64,000 nucleotides of DNA from Mesaphorura yosii. Taxonomy: Eukaryota; Arthropoda; Collembola; Poduromorpha; Tullbergiidae. The number at the start of each line of letters is the position of its first letter. Positions within the stretch are counted from its first letter, which is position 1. Below are positions 1-11,587 of this stretch, piece by piece. The notes beneath the pieces are model-generated. The model saw only the letters and a program-made list of their open reading frames with translations. It ran no database searches and was not told the origin of the DNA. The position numbers were made by a program, and so were the translations under genes. The DNA lies in contig WIXG01000064.1 of the NCBI GenBank assembly GCA_009869945.1, forward strand, positions 62,001 through 126,000. The letters are read 5' to 3'.

Positions 1-136
1 TCTCCATAACTTCATCGCGTATTTGCGTGAAGTCATGAAACTTTCCTCACTTGTTTTGGCATTGTGTAGTCTACTCCCCCCAAAAAGTGGGGATAGTTTC
101 ATGACTTCACGCAAATACGCGTTGAAGTTATGGAGA
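1..136. mobile_element. Foldback (MITE-like) element with 46-bp terminal inverted repeats
   Basis: Bases 1-46 and 91-136 are inverted copies of each other with only two mismatches in 46 positions (at 15 and 43 of the arm). Weaker complementarity continues inward, where a TCCCC/GGGGA stem closes the middle. The element has no coding capacity. The left arm begins exactly at the window edge, so its full length and any target-site duplication cannot be seen. It looks like a non-autonomous foldback or MITE. It lies 45-60 bp upstream of a Gr fragment that lacks its upstream exons, so insertion may have accompanied loss of that gene. Confidence 0.75.
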
Positions 137-181
137 AAAAACCATGCGAGTCTATTTAGATGATCGTACTTTAAATGCTAT

Positions 182-580
182 ATGCATTTTTATATGAGTT
201 TAGGGCTGTCCGTCTGGAGCAACTCTCTAATTGGCTCCATTTACTCCGTTTGGGCATTCACTCATTTGGCGGTCAGGTTCTTTCTTGTCTGGTGGACTGC
301 AGCGAAGATCAACGGTGTTCTGCGCATACTGAAGCAAGGTCCGGTTCATTTGTGCACGACCGAGGTTAAATGTCACACATTCATTGGTTGATCTGATAAT
401 TTTGAGAACCTAATATCTGCTTTTATTTTAGGTCATGGCGTTTAAGAGAAGGCTGAAATTGGGCTACATGGACTAAATTGCTTCACAGTTATAAAATGCT
501 TTATGTTGGGAATGGTAGGCATCCTTTTCACTATCGAAATTGTTCTCTTGTATTGTTCAAAATCGGGTTCATGCAAGTAA
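182..580 (+). pseudogene. Gustatory receptor fragment (last two exons), broken
   Basis: The frame from 182 reads LGLSVWSNSLIGS...YSVWAFTHLAVRF up to a GT donor near 365. It aligns with the penultimate exons of the two complete Gr genes downstream (NSTMIGSVYAIWAFAHL; LTTIHLVWSAVHL). The last exon is also recognisable (LNCFTVIKCFML...GILFTIEIVLL, ending TAA at 578-580). Three things mark it as dead. All exons for the first five or so membrane segments are missing. There is no AG acceptor where the paralogues have one. The frame entering the last exon after its acceptor differs by one from the frame of the conserved helix. A decayed tandem Gr duplicate is the simplest reading; a real gene with exons left of the window is less likely because the foldback element sits in the way. 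Confidence 0.65.
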
Positions 581-1508
581 TAAAGCATTTCGAAGGATAT
601 TGCAATTGTTACTTATTTGTGTATAACAGTACTAAAATTTTAATAATCGTCCATTCAAAAGAAAGAGCCATGTGTATCAAGGAATCTTAGAAAGTGCCAC
701 TTGAGTGCTCATTCTCACTGCAAAAAATTTGCATTCATACGCGCAGAAATTCGTTGGTTGACCTTGATTGAACACCGTGGAGATAACCTTCAGCATCAGC
801 GTCGCTCTATTTAGTGGAAGGCCGAATGTGGACAATTATTTGCCCTCCAAATCCATCCTGTCAGATTAGTCAGATGTTAAGTTGTTTGCCAGTGCCGAAC
901 TTCGCACCAACATTATGATAGTGCAGTCAAACAAAAAACACGGAGGCGTGCGCGTGGCAAAGATGCAAAACACCGAACGCCCAGCACAAAGAAGCAGTCA
1001 TTAGTGTGATTGAAATGGAGGGCTTAACGTCAGGTCCCGCTGCCCGATTGAATGAAGGAACAAATTACAAAAGTTTGTGCAAGGTCCCAATGACAGATTG
1101 ATGATACACATGCAAAAGGAGTGGGTAAACAGGGGCTTCATTTCTGAGTCAACTTGAAGTTGACGAGCTAGAAAACTGATTGCGCCTATGTACATGGTTT
1201 CTCCCGAAAAGCTGAAATGCAGCCTGTTTACCAAAGAAAGTCGTAATGATGACGGTCGTGACGGATGTCAGCTATCGTCCAGCTTAACAATTCAATTCTT
1301 CTGCATTTCTCACTGAAAGTGCGCAATGCCTGTCATGTAGTCACAGTAAAGCAGCTCACGTTCAGTCGCACTGAAAGGAGTGATTTGTGGTACAACCTGC
1401 AATCAGAGGACCATTGCAATGTACGGACACTTTAAATAATTAGCGAATTTTTTCAAAAAAAGAAAAAAAGAAAGTCCTTCCAACTTTCTCCCGAGAGCAA
1501 AGGTCAGC
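581..1508. other. Intergenic, no gene seen
   Basis: No convincing coding exon on either strand. Presumed upstream region of the first complete Gr gene. An open stretch at 1001-1234 (-) has no family features. Confidence 0.6.
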
Positions 1509-3370
1509 ATGGATCATAGTATCTTCGAAGTAATGCCAAAACGAAGCCGGAAGAAGTCCGCCGTCATGGAAGACAGCGTTCAAAAGGATAACAACTTGGA
1601 CATGAGCGACAAAGGGCGTTGCAGGCGGAATGTCTTCATCATCATGAACAGTACAAACGTCAGTTCGGACTGCAACACAATCTACAACATTCCGGCGCTG
1701 GACACCAATCCTGAAAGTTTGCAAGATTTAGCACACTGTTTCAAGTACTTTCTTCTCTTTGGCCGGCTGATTGGGTTGATTCCCATCTTGGGACTGTGCA
1801 GGGCGAATGTGGAGAGCATACACTTCAAGTAAGTTAAAAGGCGGAAGGCCTGCTTTCAGATATCTGCCATGTCACCACAGTACCTCTTAACTTTCCAGGT
1901 GGAAGAGTTTCCCGGTCGCGTTAAGCACTGTCATCGCGGCTTTGCTCGCATTTTGTTCAGTTGTTGGAACAATCGGATTTTTCAAGGCACAAAAACAAAA
2001 CGCGAATGAACTAGCTTGGAGTGCGCACCTTGCCGTGTTTTATGCCACAGGATTTTTCATGTATGCACATCCCAAAGCAATAAGTTTGCAGGTGCAGTTT
2101 TGTTTCCTGTATTGCAGATACGTGTATTTCCTGCTGTATTCCAAGGAGTTTGTCCAGCTTCTGAAGAAGTGGAAGTACACACGACTACACAATGAAATTC
2201 AGGATCCAACTTTAGTGAAACACGCTAACCTGATCGCAGGAATTCTGTTCACGTCAATCATTCTGGAAAATATTTCCTGGCATTTCAAGCACGCGTTTGG
2301 CGATTTTCCGTTTGCACGTAATTCCTTGTGATTTTGAGTTTCGTTTTGAATTTGAATGAATACGCGTGGAATTTTGATCCTTTGAAGGTGGCAATGATCA
2401 CGAAATCACCACGACAGCAAGCCCAAGTTCAGATTCCTATCATCGAGGAGGGTCCCTTGAGAAATTTTACGAGAATTCTGAGCCCGAGTGGTCAAACGTA
2501 TTCGACTACCACCCTGCATTTGCTGTTTTTGTGATTGTGACCAACAAGTGGGCAATTTATTCGTGGAATTACTTTGACGTGCTTATAATTTTGATGTCGC
2601 GAGCAATGTACTACAAGTACTTGTCCCTGAATCAAAGGGCTGAACAGTACCTGGACGAAGGGCTATTTTCTAAGGGTAAAGAATCCGCACTGGAGCCTAA
2701 TGGACTATCAATAGCAATGGTATTGGCGTCTTTGAACTGAACTACTTTATTGCTTCAGATTCTTGCCAATGGAAGGAGTTCTTGGCTGATCATCTTATCT
2801 TGACGGATTTACTGACAACTTGTGAAAAATTTCTGTCACCCATCGTGCTGGTATCGTATTGTGTGAACATTTACAACGTTTGCATTCACGTAAGATAAAC
2901 CGTGATGGAGAAAATTCACATCAACGATTCTATTCCACCTTCGTTTACAGCTAAGCTTGGGACTTTCACCTGCATGGAATTCAACAATGATTGGGTCGGT
3001 GTATGCTATTTGGGCTTTCGCGCACTTGACAATAAGATTGTACATGGTCTCGCTGTACGCGTCCAAGATTAATGAGCACGCGTTGAGCATCTGTAAAGTG
3101 CTAAAAAACTGTCCGATTGACTTGTACGACAAAGAGGTAGCTGGCACACAAAATGCGATAGCTCCGTTTTTTAGTTGGCTCATAACCTTTTATTTCTAGA
3201 CCGAGAAATTTGAACGACAATTATTCTCAAACGATATTGGCTTAACCGGCCTTGGATATTTTATCATTACGAAGTCGTTCATGCTCCGACTTCTTGGCGT
3301 CATCTTCACTGTTGAAATTGTCCTGTTGCAAAATCCGGTGACTTCATCAAGCAGCGCTGATGGAACCTGA
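1509..3370 (+). CDS. Gustatory receptor-like 7-TM protein (Gr, tandem copy 1)
   Basis: Predicted seven-transmembrane chemoreceptor of the insect gustatory-receptor family (7tm_7). Exons resolve cleanly: 1509-1828, 1899-2060, 2118 to about 2318, a segment from about 2390 to 2690 with the conserved intracellular loop and TM (TNKWAIYSWNYFDVLIILMSRA), then about 2760-2909, 2951-3135 and the last exon from about 3200 to TGA 3368-3370. Introns are 55-90 bp. The C-terminal exon (GLGYFIITKSFML...FTVEIVLLQ) carries the Gr-type TM7, with TVEIVLLQ where classical receptors have TYhhhhhQF. Exon order and phases match the next gene, so the two are tandem paralogues. The N-terminal 60 residues are polar and poorly conserved; ATG 1509 opens the frame. 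Ligand unknown. An odorant-receptor or other 7-TM family is less likely given the TM7 shape and exon pattern. Confidence 0.7.
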
Positions 3371-3849
3371 AGTTTAAGTGATGTTCACTGGTACCACGGC
3401 TGTGACGTGTCGTTTTCGTTAAGCAAAGTTCCTTTTCCAGTTTTTTGTAATCACATTTCTGACCCATCTCACTTCAGCGAGAGCTACTTGCCATTTTAAC
3501 ATCGCAGACAAAAAGTAAATAGTAACATTAGTTGGTCGAATATTGTACGATCCGATGTTTCATTTATGATGTGAGCCGCTTTTCGTATCTGTCTTGTCTG
3601 ACAGGAGCATGGCATGTTTATTGTTTGAACAACTATGTAACTTGAAACTCGATTGTAAGTGAATAATGAAGCAAGCAATTAAAATGAATATGAACGAGTG
3701 TAAAGGTTTGTTAATTAAAGCAATAATTGGCAAGTTTGCACTCCACTCGTGCGTCGGCGTCGTACTTTCTTGGTGATTGACGCAGAAATGATTTTGCTTC
3801 AATCAGTTCAATCTGTCTGCTGGTTCTGGTTCTGTAGTGTGCGTTTCAG

Positions 3850-5704
3850 TACTTGTCGAAGTTGCGACTATTTAAATATTTCGAATTCTTCGACGCAATT
3901 CTCGCAATTCCATTAGCACAAACACCCACACTGGCCGAAGCCCTTCCTTCGAGGAAAAGCAGCAAACAGAAATTCGGAATGTTCGGGATTGCGAGAAGCG
4001 CGGTGCGTGAGGATTTGGCATACACGTTCAGACACTTTTTCTTATTTGGCACCGTGTTGGGAATATTGCCATATACTCGTTCAACTTCGGGCGACTGTGA
4101 AAACATTACATTTTCGTAAGCGATCTAAACATAATTTAATTGGTAGTTAGGTTGGCTGCTGGATACTGTCAAGTATTGTTCGTAGAAGGAAATCGGCTGC
4201 CGCCCTCCACTCCACCGTTATCTTCATCTTGCTGGCAGTTAACACAATGGTCGCCATGATCGGGCTATTCACGGCGAAACAAATCAATTCCTTTCTTGAG
4301 TTTTCTTACTATGCGATCAGCGTTACAATTAACGCGTACGCCTTCTTCATGTACGTCTAGCACAATCACATATTCAACGAATTCGTGTGTATAATTAAAT
4401 TGCATTGCATTTAACAATTAGATATGTATTCATGCTGAGGAATGCCGAGCGGCTGTTGGCTTTGTTAAAACTCTGGAAAGACATGGGCAGTCAGTACAAA
4501 CACGCTTTGACGGACCAAACGCTGACTCGCGATACTAGCATTATTGCGGGGATCATTCTCACGTCGGCAGTGCTGGAAAACAATTTGTGGGCAATTAAGG
4601 ACTCGAGAATTTTGGACGGTTACATTGTAAACCACTCGGCCTCAGGTGAAAGATTCGATTTACATTGCTTGTGCTTTTACTCACTCTTTAACAGTGGTTG
4701 CATTCTGGTTTTTAAAGATTGTGAGAACAATTCTGGCGAAGTGACATCAACGGTTGATGCTCCTGATGTTGACATTCTTGAAGAATACTTCAATACTTAC
4801 TACCAGTGGAAAAGTCTTGTACCTTACAATCCATGGACTGCAGTGTATCTTTTCTTTACGAACAAATGCGTAATTTATGGTTGGAATTACTGCGACGTGC
4901 TGATAATACTCATTGCGAGGGCTTTGTTTATGAAGTTCAAGCTGCTGAATACACAATTTGAAGAACGACTGCGCGACTCAGATGGAGGTAGAGGCTAGCT
5001 GACGTGAGAGTTAAAGTGTCATGGCAAGCGTGTCCTCAATTTATGGCCAATGACTTTGTTTAAGATTACCCCGAGTTGAAGGATGCGATAGACGATCACC
5101 TACGCCTGACAAAACTGCTGTACGGTTTTCAGAAACTGCTTTCACCTTTGATATTCGCGTCCTATTTTGTCAACGTTTACTTCGTTTGCATGCACGTAAG
5201 AAAGAAAGTGAATGTGAATTTGGTCGAGTCAGTTTAGCATACATGCACCTTTCCTGTTCACCATTTCATAGTTGATGTTTCTCACCTTACCCGTGAAGGA
5301 CATTCTGGGACCTGAGATGCTGGGACCACAGAACATGTTAACAACAATACACTTAGTGTGGTCTGCCGTTCACTTGATTACTCGTTTGTATATCATGACA
5401 TTGGCAGCGGCGCAAGTTGTGGATCATGGCTTGAAAATTAAGACTCTGCTGTACAAGATTCCACAACATGCATATACTCGAGAGGTATGTGCTTTAAGAA
5501 GATGAAGCATGAATTGCGGTTGGAGAACAGTTAAATTCGCAGGTTGAAAGGTTCGAATTCTCACTGGAGTACCCAAACCCCGAATTCGGATTGAATGGAC
5601 TCGGCTGCTTCACCATCACAAAATCATTCATGCTAGACATTTTCAGCGTGTTCTTCACGATTGAAATTGTCTTGTTTCAATCATCCAAATTACAATGGCA
5701 TTAA
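3850..5704 (+). CDS. Gustatory receptor-like 7-TM protein (Gr, tandem copy 2)
   Basis: Paralogue of the gene at 1509-3370, with the same exon order and intron phases. Exons are near 3850-4115, 4177-4350, 4423-4988 (which may hold a further small intron at about 4646-4712), 5076-5198, 5272-5485 and 5542-5704. Conserved blocks include TNKCVIYGWNYCDVLIILIARA, PLIFASYFVNVYFVCMH and the TM7 exon GLGCFTITKSFML...FTIEIVLFQ, ending TAA 5702-5704. The start is unresolved. The first block opens directly after an AG at 3848-3849 and has no early in-frame ATG (the first is near 3979), so either a short 5' exon with the ATG is missed or translation begins at 3979. AATAAA at 5926-5931 is a plausible polyadenylation signal. 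Intact apart from that uncertainty. Confidence 0.68.
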
Positions 5705-5925
5705 ATTGCATCCGCTTGGATCCATTAGCACGGCGAATTAGAATTGATTATTGATTTCTAGATTAGAATGGAAATTAGCCAACAGTTTACTCGTAATTCA
5801 GACTCAACATATGAAAAGTTCTTATCGACATATTATTGAAATGGTATCTCCCTATTGCTGCTAGTTTGATGTGTGTTACTCTTGCTTCTGTCTGATGTGA
5901 TCGGTGAATCACTCCGTGCATTATT

Positions 5926-5931
5926 AATAAA
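5926..5931 (+). terminator. Poly(A) signal AATAAA of second Gr gene
   Basis: Canonical AATAAA 222 bp after the TAA stop of the Gr gene. No other hexamer lies closer. Confidence 0.5.
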
Positions 5932-6138
5932 GATAAGTTCCCACTTTTCCCTTGGTGTGCAGATAAGGATTTTATTTTACACATATTAAGCTTATGGCCG
6001 AATGATGCAAAACGCAGTTATAGGTCGCGTCAGTTCTATTCTTAGTATTGTAAGGTATAAGTTCGACTCGACTTCTCTCAGCTCCGAATTCATATTCGTA
6101 ATTAAATTGAAGCTGGAGCCGGATTCTTTTGATTGGCC

Positions 6139-8718
6139 ATGGGCGATCAAAATTTTCAATATTTCACGTTGGATGAAGATTCCGAAATTGACGAATATGG
6201 TACACTCTCTTTGCCCACCCACTTAAAACTCAGATTCGTGGAACCTAATTTACCATTTACTTTGCTTTTCCTAGTGGCTGATGATCCGAACTTCAAGAGA
6301 AAGGTATTCTGGTACGACTTGCTGGAGCAGACAATACGCACGAGCTCCAGGCTTCACTTAATTGTCGAAGGCCTGATTTCGTTATTGGGATTTCTGCTTC
6401 AAATAAAGCTAGTTTACCTTCTCTGCTGCCATGATGACTGGAAATACCTGAGCTGGACCATTTCAGTATTGCTGTTGAGTGGTGGATTGAACTTGATTTC
6501 GTTCTACAATAGAAAAAAGTAATAAGCCTCACGAATCTACCGTCGTTACAACCTACTTATGTGACTACAATATTTTGTGCAAGGTTTCTGGGACAAGATT
6601 TCACAGAGAACGTTCGGAACACAAGACCTGGCCCTAGTCGTGCTGATCAAGGGGGAGGACCACCAATAAAAGCAGCAAAATTCAAGATAGCCTTACAAAT
6701 CTTGAGACAAATCAGTTTCTTTGCGTTGGCGTCACCCATCTTCAAGTAAATGCCATGTCAATTAGTCACTGCACCTGCAATGCTCAATTTGCTGACTTAC
6801 AACATGTTCTTTTTATTTTTGCCACCGCAGTATTTTTTACTATTGGCGTAAAACCATGAAGAACGAACGCGAACTAAAGAGACCATTGATAATGCGAAGC
6901 CAAACTCAGCCATCAAAGTAAGCCTTCGTTGCTCAAAAATGAATAATCATTTAATTAATTATCTGTCGTGTTTTCGACCAGGCATGAAATATCCTCAGTT
7001 AAGCACGTCTGGTCCAATTCCGTCAAACGCTCTTATCTGACACTGTTGGAAACGATGTTAAGATTTCTTCCTCTCGGGCTTGTGCAAGTATTCATTCTCG
7101 TTTGCTACAAAAACAAGCCCATGCAACTTGAAATAAGTAATCTTCATCACAAAAGTACTCTGGCTTGATTTTAACCTTAATCAAAACTTTGCTAGAGTCG
7201 ATACAGATTTATATTGTGACATGGCAAGTCCTTCACCTGGCTTGGACGTGTACGCGTTACGCCAACGCACATTTCAACTACACGAAAACGATGCAGGTTC
7301 AAGACTTGAAGGAATCTGACATTGGAATGCTGTTCGTGAAAGTGACGAGATTGAATACCCTCTTTTACTACCTGCATAATTTTTTCGCAATACGTAAGTC
7401 AAATCTTTGCATTGAACATGCATTGAAGTTTCTTTACCAATTCGAATTAGCGTGCACTTTATGGTTCGTTACAGTGTTCAGATTGTACTGCATTGCTGTC
7501 ATGTTGGATTACATGCATTACTGGACAGTTTTGTTTCTGGTCGCTGTGTTTTCATCATTTCATGGCCTCGTCTCAGTGATGTCATCACGCGCAAGATTTC
7601 GCTACGAGAATCCACCAATCGGATTAGCAAAGAAGACAGCTGATGTGATTTCGCGGTGGGCCAACATTTTCTGCACGCACAATATCAAGCAAGAATGTTT
7701 CGTTCACTTCACCTGCATTTTCTTCGTACTCTTTGCAATTCCGAGATACTGCTTTCTGTATCTCAATTGGCAATCGACTAGAATTGTGGAACCTATGCTG
7801 GAGCAACAATTTGGAGACGACGACTCAGATTCGAAAGAAGACTACGAATTCGATCTTTCGTCACAAAACTTGACCAGATTTCGCTTGGCTTCCGAATGCA
7901 GCGTGGATGTAATTGAAGGCTTGAGCTTGCGGCTTCCTCTCCTCACCAACCTCGTGAAATACATGGTGCAACTCATTTCTATCTTTACATACAACTGCTC
8001 ACCACATCTGACCCACATTCAGAATGACTTGGCCGTAACTGTCCTCCTCGTAATCCATTGCATTTTGAGCTTCGTGTACTTGGCCAAGCTTAAAAACCGA
8101 GTTTTATTCGAAAACGAGTTTCCAGCACAAGAAAGCTACAAGTTATGGACAAAATGGCTCACGAAAGACTGGGTCATAAATGACACGTACGAAATCAAGA
8201 AGATTATACTGTCGCTGGTCGCGTCTGATGAAGAACTTGATGAGCTGCGAAAGGTCATTCTTCACTACAGAACAGACGGCAAGATAAATTGCTCGCTTAA
8301 ATGTTGCGTTGAAAGTGTGATTTGCTGCTGTCCCAACAGTGGAAGGCGAATCTTAAGCATTAATCCTCTGTCCAAGCTTCACATTCTAATTAATGCCCTC
8401 TGGGAAAAATATGTGGAGAAGACTCCGAGCCTCAGCTCTAACGACGATGGGTCGGCAAAGCTGTTTCACATCCTGGAGAGGAGAAGAACGATTCGTAACA
8501 TCAACAGCAACGCGAGACACAGCAAAATCATTGAGAATTGCTGCGACACGCAACTCAACGCGTTGTTGGAGTTTCTGCTCGAGAATTTTGTGCTGGAAGA
8601 TGATGTCATTCGCATGCTAATTATGTTTATTGAAAAGTTTGACGATTATGTTGTAAACACGAGTAACTCTTATAGGCTAGCTAACATTGACAAGATTTTA
8701 AACACAAATACTGATTAA
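6139..8718 (+). CDS. XK-related (XKR)-like multi-pass membrane protein with long cytosolic tail
   Basis: ATG 6139 opens a short acidic exon (6139-6199). Next come membrane exons at 6275-6520 (hydrophobic HLIVEGLISLLGFLLQIKLVYLL, then WTISVLLLSGGLNLISF), about 6585-6746, about 6832-6919, about 6982-7136 and a long last exon from about 7195 to TAA 8716-8718. The order of hydrophobic segments, LETMLRFLPLGLVQVFILV followed by LLESIQIYIVTWQVLHLAW and then paired helices, resembles XK/XKR scramblase-like proteins. The last third is not typical of XKR. It holds an acidic stretch, more hydrophobic helices, and a ~200-residue soluble tail with a cysteine cluster (KCCVESVICCCP). The 75-bp first intron is a multiple of three and open, so its retention would also give a protein. 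The Gr neighbours raise the alternative of a divergent chemoreceptor, but length and tail argue against it. Confidence 0.45.
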
Positions 8719-8768
8719 TTATCCATTATCCATTTTGGTTTCGCTATTACAGTTCCTGTTGAATGTTC

Positions 8769-10644
8769 CTACAGCGTTCCTTGTACTGGGTAAATGCGTA
8801 TTGTATCTTGAATATGCATTAGATGCTGACAATATGGACATGGCTGACTGCAAAATAAAATACTGACATTGAAATACTTGTGCGAGTTCTTTAAAATTAG
8901 ATTTGAACTTACTGAAGCCGCCTTTTTAAACTGAACCACTGTGTTAAGCATTCCGAGTGAAATAAATGTCCACATTTTGTTGCAACCATCTCCTTGTTAT
9001 TTGTCGCCGCCGCCGTGGATGAGATGGATTGGCCAGAATCAAGTGGTCGCCTGTCGCTGACGCTGAGTTCATCCATTGACCTGCTCAAATTCTTTTTAAA
9101 ATTCTTGCCTGTGCTAGGCATGTGGTTTGGGAACAGGTTCTCATCGTCCAGCGCAGAAATGATGAGGGAATCTTGGCATATGACGCACACAATGGGAGGC
9201 TCAGAAAATGCTTTTGTTTCGCTATTGCGTCCGCCGGTGGGAATGCCGCAGCTGTAAGGACTTGGTTCGTTTGAGCAAGAGCCAGCGTAGAAGTCAATGT
9301 GAAGTATAAGCTCGGAGACTGGTACGAATCGGCCATGTGTCAACGAGCAATTAAACAACTTCTTGCCTTGGTACAAACCGGACGAATTGCCAACAGGCTT
9401 CTCCTGCAAAATTTCACGATTAAATACCAATACACGGTCTGAAATTGAATAAACTTTGTGAGTTCTTAGCTTATTAAGAATCACTTACAAATTCTACACC
9501 GGCGTAGTACCGGTCCTTGAGTTTGCCAATCCATTTCACGGTTCCAGTCTCGGGTACCCCACGATGTGTGAACCAGACAACTTTATTCGACACCCTCAGC
9601 TCACCCGGAGAATCATCTGGTCAAATAATAAAATCATGATCAGTTGTACCAGTTTAAGATAATGGGAATCAAGTGCCTGTATGGGGCCTACCGTAAGAAA
9701 CATTGGAACTCAAGCTTGTTGACGACTGACTTGTCGCGTTTGCACTTGCAGAACTACCAGCAGCAGCGGTACCATTTGTAGACGCGGATTGAAGAAAACT
9801 GTCAAGAGATTGGCTCGATGCAGCGACATTGGACTCTCTGCGAACTGCATCAATGGGAGTTTCAACTGGCCAGGTTGCTCTCACTGCAGATGCAGTTTGA
9901 GGTTGGTTGTTCAATGGACCAGCTTCTGCAGGGGGCACCTCAGGCGTTCTCATTGCCGTGTCTTCAATTAGCATAGTTTCTGACTCAAGGTCAATTAAAT
10001 TTGTCACGTTCAAATTTGGCGACAGGGAGACTGCTGAAACCTGGTGCCCCACTGGTTGTGGGTTTTCTGGCGTGTTGACTGTTGGTGCAGGTGGAGCATG
10101 AATTTCACCATCAACAGTGCGTAACTGAAGTCGTACGAAATCATTCGGCGGAGGAACTGCTGACACTGTTAGAGAGTTTGCAGCTGAAGCAACATGTCCT
10201 TTGATGGTCTCGATCTGCCAACTTTTTGACCTCAAATAAGGATTTGCAATGACGTATGATCCAGAAGCACGTCTCTCTTTGGTTCCAGGATTGCTCAACC
10301 TTCTTTTAGTACGGTTTCTCTCAATCATCTCTTTCAGCAGCTGACGGTTTGTTTCGTTTAGTTGTGTACTCAAGTTGTACCTGGGCCTTGTTACTTGTGG
10401 TGGTTTCGGAGGAATGACCGGTCGATTATGTTCATTCACCGTTTGCGGAGATGAAATTCCATGACTCGACATCGGCAAAGATGGAGTTTTGTTTGCATGC
10501 AATTTACGCCCAAGTAATTCGTCTAATTCTTGTCCTAAACGTAAAAACTACGTGAAACGTGACCCAAAGGACAGGAAATGTGCACTTACTAATTGCAGGC
10601 GTTCCGGTGTGGGTCCTTGCGCGAGGCATCTGGGAAGATTCCAT
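8769..10644 (-). CDS. CAP-Gly + RING finger protein (putative E3 ligase binding microtubules/EEY tails)
   Basis: Five exons: 10644-10590, 10534-9692, 9616-9489, 9403-8913 and 8847-8769. They sum to 1596 nt and 531 aa with all phases agreeing. The N-terminal ~300 residues are low-complexity, Pro/Ser/Ala-rich, with an early basic helix (LKEMIERNRTKRR). A CAP-Gly domain follows at about 300-375: ETGTVKWIG..., YAGVEFEKPVG and FNCSLTHGRFVPVSEL, closest in feel to CYLD CAP-Gly repeats. A RING follows: CVIC, then an unusually long Ser-rich insert of about 66 residues, CGHLFHSECL, and CPYC supplied by the last small exon. CAP-Gly modules bind tubulin/EB C-termini or proline-rich targets, and RING domains recruit E2 enzymes, so a ubiquitin ligase tethered to microtubules or to a scaffold is the inference. 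No UCH domain is present, so it is not CYLD. Start ATG 10644 is the first in frame. Confidence 0.7.
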
Positions 10645-10744
10645 GACAGTTCAAGTTCAACGAGAGCACCTATTGTTGTTAGATGTAGACTGCTGCTAAA
10701 GTTGCTTTTCATGTCCATAAATTCAGTCATCTGAATGAATGTAA

Positions 10745-11587
10745 TACGATGAATCATAAATTAGGGCGATGTAATGAGAGGCCGTCCAGCGGCAAATAAA
10801 TTGGCACATCAGCCACAAATCTGTACATGGCTATCGTTATCGCCGTGTACTCGTATCCTCCTTTGCTTATCTTATCGCCAATTTGTGTGAATAACGTATG
10901 CTGCGTTCTGGCTAGAAGTTCAGATCAGACTTCGTTACGTCGCTGTGTAAAATGCGGCACGTAATGCACTGACACATGGAACGTGGAGGCAGACGGAGGA
11001 ATAATGAAGGCGAGCCTTCGAAATAATTGCAATGCAAACAATACCTTGCTCCGTGCGCTCGACGGTGATGGCTCTCAGTTGTGGAATTTGTTGCTGTGTC
11101 GGCAGTGTGAACTTGAAGCTATTTCCGCATGAAATGACGAAGTGAGCTTTGATTCGAGCGACAATGACAAATTCAATGATTGGCATGTTTTTTATGAATG
11201 CAATTAAATTTGTACTTAGAGTGAAATCAGTGTCAATGAGCGTTAAAAGAACGGAGCACAAAGAAATCCAACGAACGGAATAGAAAGAAATGTTTAGATA
11301 TTGCGGAAGCATTTCTCGAAACAATTCTCTGGAACAATTCTCTGGGAACAATTCTCCGAGACAATTTCACGTAAAAGCTGGTCCAAGTTTCAATTCCCTG
11401 GCCAACTCCAATGAAATTAGCTGAATGGTCGTCCGCCACCACAGACCGCCTGTGTGTGTGGAGCTCCATGTACCCATATACCATGTCCCACAGTGTGGTT
11501 CATAACCACCCACTCACTTTCGTTATCGTGACTTTGTGACATCTGATCGTCTGAAGGATTTGCAACTAATTTTCGATCTTAAGAAAG
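10745..11587. other. Divergent intergenic region with short tandem repeat
   Basis: About 0.9 kb between the divergent starts of the RING/CAP-Gly gene (-) and the unknown gene at 11588 (+). It presumably contains both promoters. No coding exon is supported. A degenerate AACAATTCTCYG repeat lies at 11318-11365. Confidence 0.55.
11318..11365. repeat. Degenerate tandem repeat, unit ~15 bp (AACAATTCTCTGG type)
   Basis: Three to four consecutive units read ACAATTCTCTGG, AACAATTCTCTGGG, AACAATTCTCCGAG and ACAATTTCACG. The same motif family recurs at 57187-57320, about 46 kb away. Confidence 0.65.
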
